This document shows, piece after piece, positions 20,304 through 32,309 of a stretch of 64,000 bases of DNA (the stretch's first letter is position 1; the number at the start of each line of letters is the position of its first letter). Source of the DNA: Channallabes apus (lineage: Eukaryota; Chordata; Actinopteri; Siluriformes; Clariidae); contig CM060127.1 in assembly GCA_030522415.1 (NCBI GenBank), positions 7,055,207-7,119,206 on the forward strand, written 5' to 3'. Below the pieces are notes generated by a model. That model had not been told where the DNA came from and searched no databases. It saw only the letters and a list, made by a program, of their open reading frames with translations. A program made the translations under genes and the position numbers.

Positions 20304-20957
20304 CATTCCGCCTTCCACCAACTCAGAGCCGGACCTCGTAGAACCGTGCCGAGGGTTCCCAGCAGCTCTGGGCGGGTCAGTAGTCTGATCTCCAGATACT
20401 TCTCAGCTTGCTCGATGAAGTTCCGCACCTCAGCTGTCTCTGACGCGTCGCAGAAGGCTGGAAACTCCACGCAGATGGATGGTCGAGCATGAAGAGAAGA
20501 AGAAGAGGATGAGAGTGGGGAGGAGAGCAGAGCCGAGGAGTGTACTGGAACACCAGGAGGAACGTCGTAGCCATTATGAGTGCTTGGTTGCTTTAACTTA
20601 GCCGTCATTGTAGTGGTTGGAGTGCTGGGAAGATGTTGTGCCTGAGATGGAGGCGATGCAAGGGTGCAGGCCTGTAACCTGTGGGCGGGTGCAGGCCTGT
20701 AACCTGTGGGCGGTGGGCGTACCAGTGAGACGCAGTCTCTTCATCTGGTTCTCCCAGATGACGTCACGTCGCAGAAAACAGTCAACGATGGCTCTCTCCA
20801 TTTTCTCGAGAGCCTCCTGGCAGTAGCGCTTCAGCCCTTCCAAGCTCGCGTCCACTGCGTCACTAAGACTGATTTCTCTGTTGAGACTGCTGTCTATGGA
20901 TTGTCTAAAATCCTGCTCCACAGAGCTCACTTTATCTGTAAGCGCCACCATGTCCAT
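20304..20957 (-). pseudogene. LTR-retrotransposon gag fragment
   Basis: Two overlapping frames (20598-20957 and 20303-20608) give a helical N-terminal part (VSSVEQDFRQSIDSSL...) and then a capsid-like block with FIEQAEKYLEIR, ELLGTLGTVLRG and ALSWWKAE. The last motif, hydrophobic plus SWW, is typical of Ty3/Gypsy-type gag. A frameshift separates the halves and the chain is cut off by the LINE tail at 20303. No matching LTRs were seen. Confidence 0.6.
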
Positions 20958-21521
20958 CTTGCATTAATTAAGTTCAGTGTGCATTGTATGCACCACATCA
21001 ATATCCGATACATGAGCAATAATATAATCATTATTATCAATAATGAGCAATAATATTATCAGATATATATAATGAACTAATCAATGAAGTTAAGTCAGCT
21101 GTAGGGTTACGGCGTGTGTCAAATGCATCCTTTACATCAACCAGCATGTTACTAGCTACTACAAAGTTGGCCTTAACCGCACTACTAGCACTAGTATTAG
21201 CGTTAGCGATGTTAACGTCCATCTTGTTCAGCCACGCCACACAAAACCGGAAAATACCCAAAATACAGATTCCCCGTACGTACAGGCCACCACTATGTAA
21301 CGCTTGGATTTATGAAACCGCTTAGTTACTTTGCTACGGGGTCGAGAATCAAAATATGGGCTGATAAACACTACTTCCGGGAATTGCGCAACTGCGGCGG
21401 GACAATATACGACGCGACACAGAACAATTGCAATAAATTAAACCAAATACTTAAAAAGTGTATTATACAAAATAAATAAATAAACAAGGTGCACCAAAAC
21501 CAATATATACAAAATATATAT

Positions 21522-21587
<66 letters not shown>

Positions 21588-22039
21588 GTGTGTGTGTGTG
21601 TGTGTGCAATGTATGCGGGAGTGCGAGTGTGTGTATGGTAGTCCAGTGTCTGAGATATTGCCGAGTGTATGAAAGTGATGAGCTGGAGAGATCTCACCGG
21701 TAAAAGATGTTAAGTCCGGGAGGTCGAGAAACAGAATGAGCTGGGTACTGAATGAAATTCGGGAACAATAATCCACAAACAGTCGCTCAGTCTCAATACA
21801 CAAACAGCGCGCTGACTTCATCTCTCCGACTACCTCACCGGTTCCGGCTTTATGCCGGCACACGTGATCAGATTCACATCCGGGTTCCCTCGCGTCACGA
21901 TCACGCCTGGGAGCTTGCCCGGTGACCAAAACACTATCCATTGGGGGAACAGAAACCGCTAGGGCACATCTTCGGCCACAGGTGAGCAGCATTAGCTCTT
22001 CAACCATTTACCTGTTATTAAAGATGTCCCTTTGTGTGG
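20958..22039. other. Spacer with microsatellite; unassigned 74-codon frame
   Basis: A minus frame at 21037-21261 (begins MGIFRFCVAWLNKMDVN) is rich in Asn/Ala/Ser and unassigned. 21526-21606 is a (TA)n then (TG)n tract. No RNA gene or element end was identified. Confidence 0.45.
21526..21606. repeat. (TA)n-(TG)n microsatellite
   Basis: A TA run of ~55 bases is followed by CACA and a TG run of ~20 bases. Confidence 0.9.
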
Positions 22040-22082
22040 CTGCGCTACAAGTTCCTCTCCTGCTTTGTACTAAAGTCCACTA

Positions 22083-23081
22083 TCAGCTCCTTTTGCTGAC
22101 GTTCAGGAGGAGATTGTTCCTCTGGCACCAGTTCTCCAGATTTCCAATCTCCTCTAGGTAGGCCGACTCATCATTGTTGGTGATCAGTCCGACCACGACA
22201 GTGTCATCAGCAAACTTGATGATGGTGGTAGAGTTGGTAGTGGCCACGCAGTCGTGGGTGTACAAAGAGTACAGCAGGGGGCTCAGAACACAACCCTGGG
22301 GTGCTCCAGTGCTGAGAGTGAGTGAGGCTGAGACATGTCCGCCCATCCTTACTCCCTGTGGTCTGCCAGTCAGAAAATTGGAGATCCACTGACATATAGA
22401 TGAGCTGAGTCCCAGGTGCTCCAGCTTGGTGGTGAGTGTGGAGGGAATTATGGTATTAAATGCAGAGCTGTAGTCGATGAAGAGCATTTTAACATAATTC
22501 CCTTTCCTAGTGTCCAGGTGAGTAAGTGATGTGTGGAGGAGATGAGAGATTGCATCGTCTGTGGAGCAGTTCTGACGGTATGCAAACTGTAGTGGGTCAA
22601 GTGTGTCGGGTAGTGAAGAAATGATGAAGTCTCTGACCAGGCGTTCAAAGCACTTCATCACTACTGAGGTGAGGCCTACAGGGCAATAATCGTTGAGGGA
22701 AGCAGGATATAGTTTCTTCGGGACAGGAACAATGATGGACTCTTTGAAGCACGTGGGGATCACCGACTGAGATAAAGAGATGTTGAATATCTCAGTGAAC
22801 ACAGGTGCTAGCTGGTCTGCGCAGGATCTGAGAATACGGTCTGAGATGCCATCTGGTCCTGCTGCTTTCCTGGTGTTCACTCTCCTGAAGGCTCTCCTCA
22901 CGTCATGCTCGGTGATGATGAGCACATTCCCGGTGCTGGCAGTGTCTTCCTGTCTGCAGCTGTTAGCGCCATTAGCATTAGCACCGGTAGCATTAGCATC
23001 ACTAGCGTCTTTAGCTACAGCCTCGAAGCGAGCGTAGAAGGTGTTCAGCTCGTCTGCCAGAGTTGCGTCTGCATTCGTCAT
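22083..23081 (-). pseudogene. LINE reverse transcriptase domain
   Basis: The 332-residue frame carries AGPDGISDRILR, FKESIIVPVPKK, SLNDYCPVGLTSVVMKCFER, FIDYSSAFNTIIPS, TGAPQGCVLSPLLYSLYTHD and the catalytic KFADDTVVVG, in the order expected of a Jockey-superfamily RT of the Rex1/Babar type. FADD is intact, unlike in the plus copy. An upstream deletion near 23140 removes ~75 bp relative to the plus copy, and the C-terminal thumb is missing. Confidence 0.85.
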
Positions 23082-23643
23082 ACTGGATGTTGGTGCTTTA
23101 TAGTCCGTTATTGTCCTTAGTCCCTGCCACAGGCTCCTAGAGTCACTCTATTGAAGCCACAGCCTTGTACGGTTCCATGTCCCCTGACGGAAGTCTTGTG
23201 TTGTAGGCAGTGGTGCGAGATCTCAGAGCATCGCGGATGGTTTTATCCACCTACGGCTTCTGGTTGGGGAACGTTCTGATAGTCTTTTTCTCCACGGTAT
23301 CGTCCACTACCTTCCCAATAAATCCCACAACCGCTTCCGTAAACATGCTGACGTCATCATCGGAGCTGTTTCTGAACATGTCCCAGTCTGCGTCATCGAG
23401 TGCGTCCTGTAACGCAGCCACCGATTGTTCCGTCCAGCGCGCGACCTTCCTCTGAACCGGAACTTCCTGTTTCAGCCTTTGTTTATATTTTGGCATGAGG
23501 AAGATGGCGGCGTGGTCGGATTTACCAAACGCTGGACGAGATTGTGCCTTGTAGCCGTCCTTGACCGTTGTATAAAAATGATCTAGTGTCCTATCACCCC
23601 TGGTGGGGCAGGTGATGTGCTGATGAAAGTTCGGTGCTGCCTG

Positions 23644-24303
23644 TTAGAGGTTGGCACTATTAAAGTCCCCTGCTACAATGAGCGCAGCATCCCGGTGTTT
23701 TGTCTGGTGCTGTGTGAGTGCCTCATGCAGCTCGCATAAGGCAATGTCTGTGTCCGCTTGTGGTGGGATATAAACGGCACTGATTATGACCGATGTGAAC
23801 TCCCAAGGTACATAAAAAGGACGACACATGATGGACAGGAGTTCCAGATTTGGTGTGCAGGAGCGTGTAAGAGGAACAATGCTCGCGCTGTTGTACCAGC
23901 TGTTGTTCACCATTAAGCACACGCCGCCTCCTCTTGACTTCCCCGAGTCCCGCGTCCTGTCCATGTGGTGAACCGAGAAGAACTCGGCTGGTTGTATGGC
24001 GTGGTCTGGCACCGCTGGGTTCAGCCATGTCTCAGTGAAGCAGAGGAGATTGCAGTCCCGAATGTCTCTCTGGAACTTTATCCTGGCCCTGAGGTCATCG
24101 AGTTTGTTCTCCAGTGACTGGACATTGGCGAGCAGGATGCTAGGCAGAGGTGTGCGGTGTGCACAGGCTCTGAGCCTATTCCTGACGCCGGCTCGTTTTC
24201 CTCGGGGCCGGCGCTTCGCGTCGCGTCCATTGTTCTCCCTCCGGATCTCACTCGGCCAGCTCGGATCCGGAGTTAAAAACATCGAATTGTGAGTACATTG
24301 CAC
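23644..24303 (-). pseudogene. LINE AP-like endonuclease domain
   Basis: Residues show LLANVQSLENKLDDLRARI, LLCFTETWLNP and IISAVYIPPQ, and end AGDFNSANL at a stop. TETW and GDFN are endonuclease active-site motifs; SDHAAIF is readable further on in another frame. It is separated by stops and shifts from the linker (23251-23496) and RT. Confidence 0.8.
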
Positions 24304-24360
24304 AAGAGTGTCTCTATCGTACCTAATATACTCAATGGTGATGATTTTGCCGATTTTAAA

Positions 24361-25427
24361 ACATATTTATTAAATTGTCTGCCTTTACTTTTAAAGTCTT
24401 TACCTTTCCAGTGACAAGTTTAAAATATTGGGCAGAAAGTAATCACTACAACATGCTACTGGTGTGAATGTTTTTGTGCTGATCTCATAGGAACTTTTAA
24501 TATGAGTCGACAGATATGTTGATCTAGCAACAATAATCTTTTTTATAGCTCAACACTTTTGCCATCCATGTCATTTAAAAAACTTCCAATTTAGTTTGAC
24601 AGAGTTTAATTATTTAGGATGAGAAGAAGAAGAATGCATTTCATTTATGTGCAGTTTTTAACCACTCAAGGACACTATACCAGATAGTTTAAAAAAGATA
24701 CAATCGATAAACACCATTAATACAATACAGTAATATAAAATAAAATAAGTTAAAATAATAATTTTAAATAATTAAATTAATAAATAAAAAGTGTGTTTTG
24801 AGACAACGTTTGAAGATGGTGAGAGATGCAATAATATAAATGTCCTGAGGCAGGAAACAGAATAGCTACAGAATCTGAATCCAAGGGCATTTGGTGTTAT
24901 GTGCTGGTTAGAAGAAGCGCAAAAGGCCAATACAATGTAAAAGTATGAGACAATAAGGAGAACAAGTTTAGTGAGATCTGATGAGCTATGAAAAGCCTTA
25001 AATGCAAGCAACAGAAATGTAACATCAATATGTATTTAACAGGGCCCCAGTAAGGTTGCTGCAAAACTAGAATACTGTGGATTGACTGCTGCTAAAAATG
25101 TGAATATCTATAATTATCATTGTAAATTACTTCAATAGCTCCTCCTCTACCATTTAGACAGTATACTGTAATAAACTCTTAAGATATTAGGTTATGATCC
25201 AACAGTTCTACTGATGATATTTAACAGTTCTAGCTAGCAAATGTCTGTTCCATTGCTGGTTATAAGAAGGTATTGGTGCTTATGAGGAAAAAAACATTAA
25301 ATCAGTTTAAAATAAAATAGTAAACATATTAAATTGTAGTAAACTAATTAATTTGTAGTATTTAGCATGAATATTAAGTACAGAAACTTAATACTAATTA
25401 ATACATACAGGATTGTGTTTAAAAATC
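24361..25427. other. AT-rich 3' flank of the odorant receptor
   Basis: 24640-25060 has the feel of an interspersed repeat on the plus strand (GTTTTGAGACAACGTTTGAAG...), a pattern I associate with a common untranslated fish repeat, but I cannot name it. No gene was recognised. Confidence 0.35.
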
Positions 25428-26363
25428 TCATGAAATACAGATAACTATTTTCTTAATTCTGTTCAAAATCTCCTTGAGTTTCAGGCCATATATAATTGGA
25501 TTCAATATAGGAGGAATAACCAGAATTTCCACTGACATGATCATGCTGAACAATTGAGGCATGTTTCCTTCCAATCTAGGATGTATAATTATAAAGCATG
25601 CTGTAATTGAGAGAGTGGTGAAATTTACAAGATGTGGTAAACAGGTTTGCAGAGCTTTTCTTCTGAAATCTTTTGAATTTACTAAACAGACTGAAAGGAT
25701 TCTGCTATATGAGAAAAACACAAAAATCAATGGAGGAAACACAGCAATACTTAAAATAACAAGTCCATATATATTACTTACAGAAAAATCTCCACAAGCC
25801 AACTTAATCATTGAACTGTCATCACAGTAAATTCTATTCAATTTGAACTTACACAGTTTGCGTTGATATGTAAAAAGTACACCAATGCCTACTTCACAAC
25901 AAGGAAGAAACCAACAGCAAAATAAAAGTATTTTAACAGTGGACATTTTTACAATTGTATTATATTGTAATGGTTTACAGATGGACACATATCTGTCATA
26001 GGCCATAGCTGATAACAGTGTGAATTCTGAGGCAGCATATGTATAAATGCAAAATGATTGAAATATGCAGGACTCAAAAGAAATTACCTGATTTTCAGAC
26101 AGCAAATCAGTGAGCAGTTTAGGATAAAGAGCAGTTGATCCGAAGAGAGCATTACAAAGCAAAGCTGCAATGAAAATGTACATGGGCACATGGAGACTTT
26201 TGTTAGTATATATGATATAAATGACCAGACCATTACAACTAATGATTAATAGGTAGAGTGTTACAGCAATTACAAAGTAGACATATCTGTATTTCTCTAA
26301 CTCCACATGGCCTTCCAGGGATAAATACATAATATCAGAAGAATAATTCATTAATTCATTCAT
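25428..26363 (-). CDS. Odorant receptor (7TM GPCR), intact
   Basis: This intronless 311-residue receptor has normal length for the family. It is expected in olfactory sensory neurons, signalling through G-olf and cAMP. Visible features are an N-glycosylation site NYS (6-8), GN in TM1 (44-45), PMYIF at the TM2 entry (60-64), the extracellular Cys99, and MAYDRYVSICKPLQY after TM3 (120-134). Further along are Cys171, 180 and 190, SYSRI at the TM5 end (219-222), KALQTCLPH at TM6 (236-244) and NPIIYG in TM7 (288-293). LHVPMY and KPLQY are typical of teleost receptors, probably the delta group. No stops or shifts are present. The start chosen has another Met five codons on. No neighbouring receptor is in the window, unusual for a clustered family. 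The ligand is unknown. Confidence 0.95.
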   Translation of the reverse strand: MNELMNYSSDIMYLSLEGHVELEKYRYVYFVIAVTLYLLIISCNGLVIYIIYTNKSLHVPMYIFIAALLCNALFGSTALYPKLLTDLLSENQVISFESCIFQSFCIYTYAASEFTLLSAMAYDRYVSICKPLQYNTIVKMSTVKILLFCCWFLPCCEVGIGVLFTYQRKLCKFKLNRIYCDDSSMIKLACGDFSVSNIYGLVILSIAVFPPLIFVFFSYSRILSVCLVNSKDFRRKALQTCLPHLVNFTTLSITACFIIIHPRLEGNMPQLFSMIMSVEILVIPPILNPIIYGLKLKEILNRIKKIVICIS

Positions 26364-27229
26364 AATTTTAATGCTTTAATTTCATCAGTGTCCAAGAATA
26401 TAAGATAATAAAGATTGCAATAACAGAGTCATGTACTGTATAATTAAAATGTAACATCTACAAGACATGGATGGTGGTGATAGTGCACAGTTAAACAGTT
26501 GAAGTTTCAATAGAAAGCAGTCCTATGTTTATTTATACCCTTCATAACCATTATGTACAATTACAGTATATGCAATATTTCAAATCCCACATATGTCATT
26601 ACTCCAGAGACATGTGGATTCTCTAATGAATTAAAAGCAAGTTAAAATAATCTCATTTTCCATATAAAAGAGAAGGTAAAGGAACAAAAAGTGGAAGCAA
26701 AATTAAACTTCTTTACAACAATGTACATTGGCAAGAAGATTTATCTGACCCTTTTAAAATTTCATGGTTTCCTGCATTAATATGCATATGCATAAAATGT
26801 GATCTGATCTTCACCTAAGTTGTGTATTGACAAATATAATGTGCCTAAAATAACTAAAATGTCTTTATTGAGAACAATCATAAAAACCTCAGTGCTATAG
26901 AAAGAAGTGTGTATGAATTCTTGAGTTAATGACTTCAAAAAAGCTAATTGGAGTTGGGTGTTTGCATACCTGGAGTCTTATTAGAAAATTAGTTTGAAAG
27001 TGTGGACTAGAGCTACTTTGACTAATTAAAAACCACTCAAACTTTTTTAGGTTGCTGTGCACAAGAAGAATACCCTTAAGTTAGCCTTACCTCGTGGATC
27101 AAGAACAGTTGATAGAAAGCATGATAAGGTTACAAAGAATTAGCTATTTAAACTGAAAATTGAAAGACTAGCAATTTACCAGTATATAGTTATGCAAATT
27201 GAGTCACTTTGGGGCAGTGGTTACTCTAC
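26364..27229. other. 5' flank of the odorant receptor
   Basis: AT-rich with no second gene. From ~26940 onward the sequence begins to look like the 5' part of a decayed Tc1 element (blocks around GAAAGTGTGGACTAGAG and GTTGCTGTGCACAAGAAG). Confidence 0.4.
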
Positions 27230-27660
27230 CAAAAAGTGGGCGCCCAATTAAAATGACCCGAAGAGCACAAAAAAGATAAAGTAAAGAAACAACCCTAAGT
27301 GACACCCAAAGATTTGAAGGCATCATTGAAACTTGCTAGCATCTGTGTTCATGAGTCTACAGTACAAAAAGCATTGAAAAAGTAGGGTGTCCATGGCAGA
27401 ACACCACTAAAGAAACTATTGATTACTTTAAAGAACATTGCTGCATGCCTGGAATTTGTGAAAGAACACAATGACACTCGACAGTGGTATTGGCAAAATG
27501 TTTTGTGCACTTAGTTTTATAAGCTGGACCTATTTGGAAAAAACCTGCAGCACTGCATCTGATGTAGAAAGGATGCTGCATATTATCATAAAAACATCAC
27601 CCCAACCGTGAAGTATGCAACAACATGATTTGGACATGCTTTGCTGCATCAGGGCCTGGC
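27230..27660 (+). pseudogene. Tc1-like transposase relic
   Basis: Across several frames one can read VHESTVQKALKK then GVHGRTPLKK, ACLEFVKEHNDT then QWYWQNV, KLDLFGKNLQH, and ITPTVKY then HALLHQGL. They correspond in order to the Tc1 helix-turn-helix end, the FWxNVLWSDE region, xLFG and PTVKHGGG blocks. Stops and shifts are frequent and the catalytic Asp positions are not preserved. A 5'-truncated LINE joins it at ~27727. Confidence 0.6.
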
Positions 27661-27728
27661 CAACTACACAAACAAAACCATGACACAGCTCGCCCGGGGA
27701 GCAATTCAGTGTAGAACCGCCACTGGAC

Positions 27729-29105
27729 ATGAAAGTGTTAATTGCTGGAGATTTTAACATTCATTTTGAGAATCCAGAAGACCCTCTGAGAACAGCATTT
27801 ATATCCATACTGGACTCCGTAGGTGTAAATCAGTGTGTAGTAGGACCCACTCATAAAGCTGGTCACACTTTAGATTTAGTAATATTCTTCGGTTTAATTA
27901 TAAGAAATGTATTCACAATTCCACTGTCTGAAATTATCTCAGATCACTATCTTGTCTCCATTCAAGTGTGTCACAGTGATAATGTACGCACAGTACCGCG
28001 CTACCGTATTAAACGTACATTCACATCAACTACCACACAGAGTTTTATCAGTAATCTCCCAGAGTTACCAACTTCGATTAGGCCACCGTCTGACCCCACA
28101 GAACTTGATCAGGCGACTGAATATTTAGAGTCGACACTTCGTTGTACCTTAGATAATGTAGCTCCAGCTAAAAGAAAAATTATTAGAGATAAGAAACTCG
28201 CTCCCTGGTATAACGATCACACGCGCACTTTAAAACAGACTGCTCGGAAATTAGAGCGTAAATGGCGTCAAACTAAATTGTTGGTATTTCAAATAGCATG
28301 GAAAGAGAGCATCCTGAACTATAGGAAAGCTCTTAGTGTAGCTAGATCAACGTATCTCTCCACTCTTATAGAAGAAAATAAAAATAATCCTAGATTTTTA
28401 TTTAATACCGTAGCCAAATTAACCAGAAATAAGACCACTACAGAAATCTCCACAACAACATCATGCAATAGTGAGGACTTCATGAACTTTTTTAATAATA
28501 AAATTGTAAATATCAGGCATAAAATTGAGGCTTTGAAACCAAACAATGTAATTGATACTGATGTTAACCTAGCCATGTCAGATTCAAACCTAGAATACTT
28601 TACTCCTCTTGAAGAGAATGAACTAATTTCACTCATCTCTTCTGCAAATTCATCAACCTGTATATTAGATCCTATACCGACACATTTTCTTAAACAGATA
28701 GTACCAGTAATAACAGAACCGATGTTGAGAATAATTAATTCCTCACTCAGCATTGGTTATGTTCCAAAATCTTTTAAAGTAGCAGTTATTAAACCAATAA
28801 TTAAGAAACCTGACCTTGACCCCTGTCAGCTGTCCAATTACAGGCCAATATCAAACCTCCCCTTTATCTCTAAGATTCTGGAAAAGATAGTAGCGGAGCA
28901 GCTATGCTCATATCTACATAGAAATCGCATACATGAACTGTATCAGTCAGGATTTAGGCCTCATCACAGCACAGAAACAGCACTCGTTAAAGTAGTAAAT
29001 GACCTCCTATTGGCCTCTGATCAGGGTTGTGTAACTATGCTTGTATTACTCGACCTCAGTGCAGCGTTTGATACCATTGATCATGCTATTCTTCTTCACA
29101 GATGA
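27729..29105 (+). pseudogene. LINE endonuclease C-terminus and RT N-terminal half
   Basis: GDFNIH (residues 6-11) and ISDHYLV mark the C-terminal endonuclease motifs. The linker contains [20 protein letters not shown]. The RT begins with [54 protein letters not shown] and [17 protein letters not shown]. The frame ends just after RT motif A because several codons are deleted. The next frame (29041-30072) continues the same protein. Confidence 0.85.
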
Positions 29106-30072
29106 ATTCTCCTGGCTCAGATCCTATTTGACCGATCGTTATCAGTATGTAGACTTAAATGGTGATTATTCTGCATGTTCTCTAGTGGAGTTTGGCGTTC
29201 CGCAGGGTTCAGTTTTAGGCCCACTGCTTTTTTCCCTTTACATGCTTCCTCTGGGCAACATAATCCGTAAGCATGGTATTAGTTTTCATTGTTATGCAGA
29301 CGACACACAGCTATACGTCTCAACAAAACCTGATGAGAAAAACCATCTTACTAAAGTTGAGCAATGTGTTCAGGACATAAGAAATTGGATGCTAATTAAC
29401 TTCCTTCTGCTTAATCCGGATAAGACAGAAGTTCTAGTCATAGGACCGCATACAGCTAGAAGTAAAATCTTAGATCACACCGTAACTTTAGATGGCCTTT
29501 CCGTTCCGCCAAGTGCAACAGTAAAAGACCTCGGCGTGATTATAGATTCCAGCCTTTCATTTGAAGCTCATGTAGATAATATCACCAGGATAGCATTCTT
29601 TCACCTTAGAAATATCGCCAAAATAAGAAATATATTGTCGCTAAATGATGCAGAAAAACTAGTTCATGCTTTTATCACTTCTAGGTTGGACTATTGTAAT
29701 GCCTTACTGTCTGGTTGTTCAGTTAGGTGCATAAACAAGCTTCAGCTAGTCCAAAATGCAGCAGCGAGAGTCCTCACTAGAACCAGAAGATATGAGCACA
29801 TCACCCCTATCCTATCTTCACTGCATTGGCTCCCTGTGAAATTTCGCATTGATTTTAAAATACTACTCTTGACATATAAGGCATTAAATGGTCTCGCGCC
29901 GCAGTATCTGAGCGAACTGCTAGTGTCTTACGATCCGCCACGCCTACTTCGGTCAAAGGATGCAGGCTGCTTATCAGTACCGCGTATTATGAAAACTACA
30001 GCTGGGGGCAGAGCTTTTTCTTACAAAGCCCCAAAATTATGGAATAGTCTTCCAAATAGTGTTCGGGACTGA
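29041..30072 (+). pseudogene. LINE RT C-terminal half
   Basis: The frame picks up at [15 protein letters not shown], then [20 protein letters not shown], the catalytic [17 protein letters not shown] and a thumb/connection region ending SLPNSVRD at a stop. A Trp-rich [10 protein letters not shown] motif near the end is typical of L2-clade RTs. The first ~20 residues of the frame are out-of-frame sequence. Confidence 0.85.
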
Positions 30073-31164
30073 GACACAGTCTCAGTGTTTAAGTCTAGGC
30101 TAAAAACCTATTTATTTAACCAAGCATTTTATAAATAGATTTGCCATAAGGTAAAGGAGCAGATCTGGGGGACTCATGGACGTAGAGTATTATGGTGAAC
30201 TGGTATGTTTAGATGCTGTCTTCCTCAGTCTCATTTGATCACTCAGGTTTGTTGACGGTGAGGTGATTGTTTGCTTTACATCTCAGGGAGCCCTCATGTT
30301 TGTGTTTCCTTCTGGCTCTCCCTTTTAGTTATGCTGTCATAATTAGTCCTGCCGGAGTCCCTGCTTGCACTCTACAGTAAATATACATTCACGTTAGACA
30401 TTGTGACTGTGACCATACCTAATTGCAATCTCTCCTCCTCTTCTCTTCCTCCCCCTCTTTCTCTTTCCTCTCTCCCCCTGTCTCCCCCTTTCACTCTTTC
30501 TCTCTCTCTCTCTGTCGAGCTACACATGTGGTTCCTGAGCTGCCAGTGATCCAGACTCCCTCTGCCCTTCGGACCTGTCTGATCCATCCTGGTGCCCGGT
30601 TTCTGGTTGGAGGTCTCATCGCATGGATGCCCCGTGTGTCTCTTTAGGATGCGTCTGGTGTCTGGGGATGATTCTCTATACTTAGAAGATGGTTCTGGCC
30701 TCGACTGGTGTGGTCAGCTGTTTCTCTGAGGACTTGACAATTCGATAGTTCAGGACTGGAACTTTCTACAAGTCTATCTGAGTCTCGAATAACTACTGGA
30801 CTCCATTTTACATCAAGTATTATAACATCAATTAACATCAACTATTATAGCTGAACCTAACACTTAACACTATATAAATGCAGATCATTTCCTGCTATCT
30901 GTTTCACCCAGATGAGGATGGGTTCCCTGTCGAGTCTGGTTCCTCTCAAGGTTTCTTCCTATTACCGTCTCAGGGAGTTTTTCCTTGCCACTGTCGCCCT
31001 CGGGCTTGCTCGCCAGGGAATATCTGAACATTTTGATTCATACACATTCACATTCCATACAAACTTAAATAATTCTTTTGATTGTGTAAAGCTGTTTTGA
31101 GACAATGTCAATTGTTAAAAGCGCTATACAAATAAAATTGAATTGAATTGAATTGAATTGAATG

Positions 31165-31166
31165 AT

Positions 31167-31217
<51 letters not shown>
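31165..31217. repeat. (AT)n microsatellite, split by a Tc1 insertion
   Basis: AT units run to 31217; after the inserted element the TA run resumes at 32002-32013. The Tc1 element therefore landed in a pre-existing TA array. Confidence 0.8.
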
Positions 31218-31218
<1 letters not shown>

Positions 31219-32003
31219 TCAGCAAAAAAGTCCCTTTTTCAGGACTGTGTATTTCAACAATAATGTTGTAAAATCCAAATAACTTTACAGATCTTCATTG
31301 TAAAGGGTTTAAACAATGTTTTCCATGCATGTTCAATTAACCATAATCAATTAATTAACATGCACATGTGGAATGGTCGTTAAGACCTTAACAGCTTACA
31401 GAAAGTAGGCATTTAAGGTCACAGTTCTAAAAATGCAGGACACTAAACAGACTTGTCTAACGACTGTGAAAAGCACCCAAAGAAAGATGCCCAGGGTCCC
31501 TGCTCATCAGTGTGAACGTGCTTTAGGCATGCTGCAGGGAGGCATGAGGACTGCTGATGTGGCTAGGGCAATAAATTGCCAGCGCTACAGGGAGACAGGA
31601 AGGACAGCTGATCATCCTCGCAGTGGAAGACCACGTGTAACAACACCTGCACAGGATGGGTACATCCGAATATCACACCTGCGTGACAGGTACAGGATGG
31701 CCACAACAACTTGCAGGTACCTTGGTGGAAGAGTGGGGTAACATCTCACAGCAAGAACTGACAAACCTGGTCCAGTCCATGAGGAGGAGATGCACTGCAG
31801 TACTTCAATCAGCTGGTGGCTACACCAGATACTGACTGGTACTTTTGATTTTGAGCCTCCCTTCATTCAGGGACACATTGTGAAACATTTTTAGCTTGTG
31901 TCTTATGGTGTTGACTCTTTTAGTGTTCATACAAATATTTACACATTAAGTTTACTGAAAGTAAAAACAGTTGTCAGAGGACGATTCTTTTTTTTGCTGA
32001 GTA
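31216..32003 (+). mobile_element. Internally deleted Tc1-like transposon
   Basis: Ends CTCAGCAAAAAA (31218) and its complement (32001) with TA on both sides define a Tc1/mariner insertion of 784 bp, about half the length of an autonomous member. The outer ~200 bp on each side are well preserved, so it may still be mobilisable by a relative's transposase. Confidence 0.85.
31487..31741 (+). pseudogene. Tc1-like transposase N-terminal remnant
   Basis: MPRVPAHQCERALGMLQGGM and a TADVARAINC helix-turn-helix are followed by RYRETGRTADHPRSGRPRV and a second HTH beginning. Several codons are missing between NC and QRYRE, and the whole DDE domain is deleted after TTTCRYL. The C-terminal end (SMRRRCTAVLQSAGG) survives at ~31775-31815 in another frame, bracketing the deletion. 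Confidence 0.8.
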
Positions 32004-32309
32004 TATATATATATTATCATATTAAGTAAATATTATTTTATGAATACGACGTTCTTCTGACTTTTTATAATAACCATCATATTTGCTGTTTGTGTCTAGC
32101 ATTGAATAATTCTTTCATCCATTATTTAACCACGACTGGAAATAATAGCTGGAATGTGATGTGATGTGTGAATTTATGACTCAAATAAAGCTGTTCGTCT
32201 TTTGTAAAGTACTTTCACTTTACAAAAGGCAGCATTTTTATCAAAAGGTTGATAAACGCGTGTTGTAAAGTATATACTGCATAGTTTTAATCAGCGCTCC
32301 GCTGTGTGG

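Larger units (their letters stand above)
22040..24360 (-). mobile_element. Rex1/Babar-like LINE, minus copy, 3' end lost
   Basis: It aligns by eye with the plus copy at 41850-44200, from the shared 5' leader (TTTTAAAATCGGCAAAATCA complement near 24345) through endonuclease and RT, and stops abruptly at ~22040, just after the LNVSK motif. The RT thumb and 3' UTR are missing. A separate 300-bp tail of the same family lies 1.7 kb further on, with a gag fragment and spacer between, so the ends may once have belonged together. Confidence 0.8.
27727..31163 (+). mobile_element. L2/Maui-like LINE, 5' truncated, with full 3' end
   Basis: The ORF starts inside the endonuclease ([11 protein letters not shown]) and runs through RT. 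The 3' UTR ends AAGCGCTATACAAATAAA then (TTGAA)n at ~31125-31163, the typical L2 3' terminus. Inserted next to (or generating) an AT microsatellite. It contains one small deletion plus frameshift at ~29100, so it is inactive. Confidence 0.85.

Noticed and set aside
24772..25011. 79-codon minus-strand frame near the odorant receptor as a gene
   Set aside because: It seems to be the antisense of an interspersed repeat; no domain and no partner exon.
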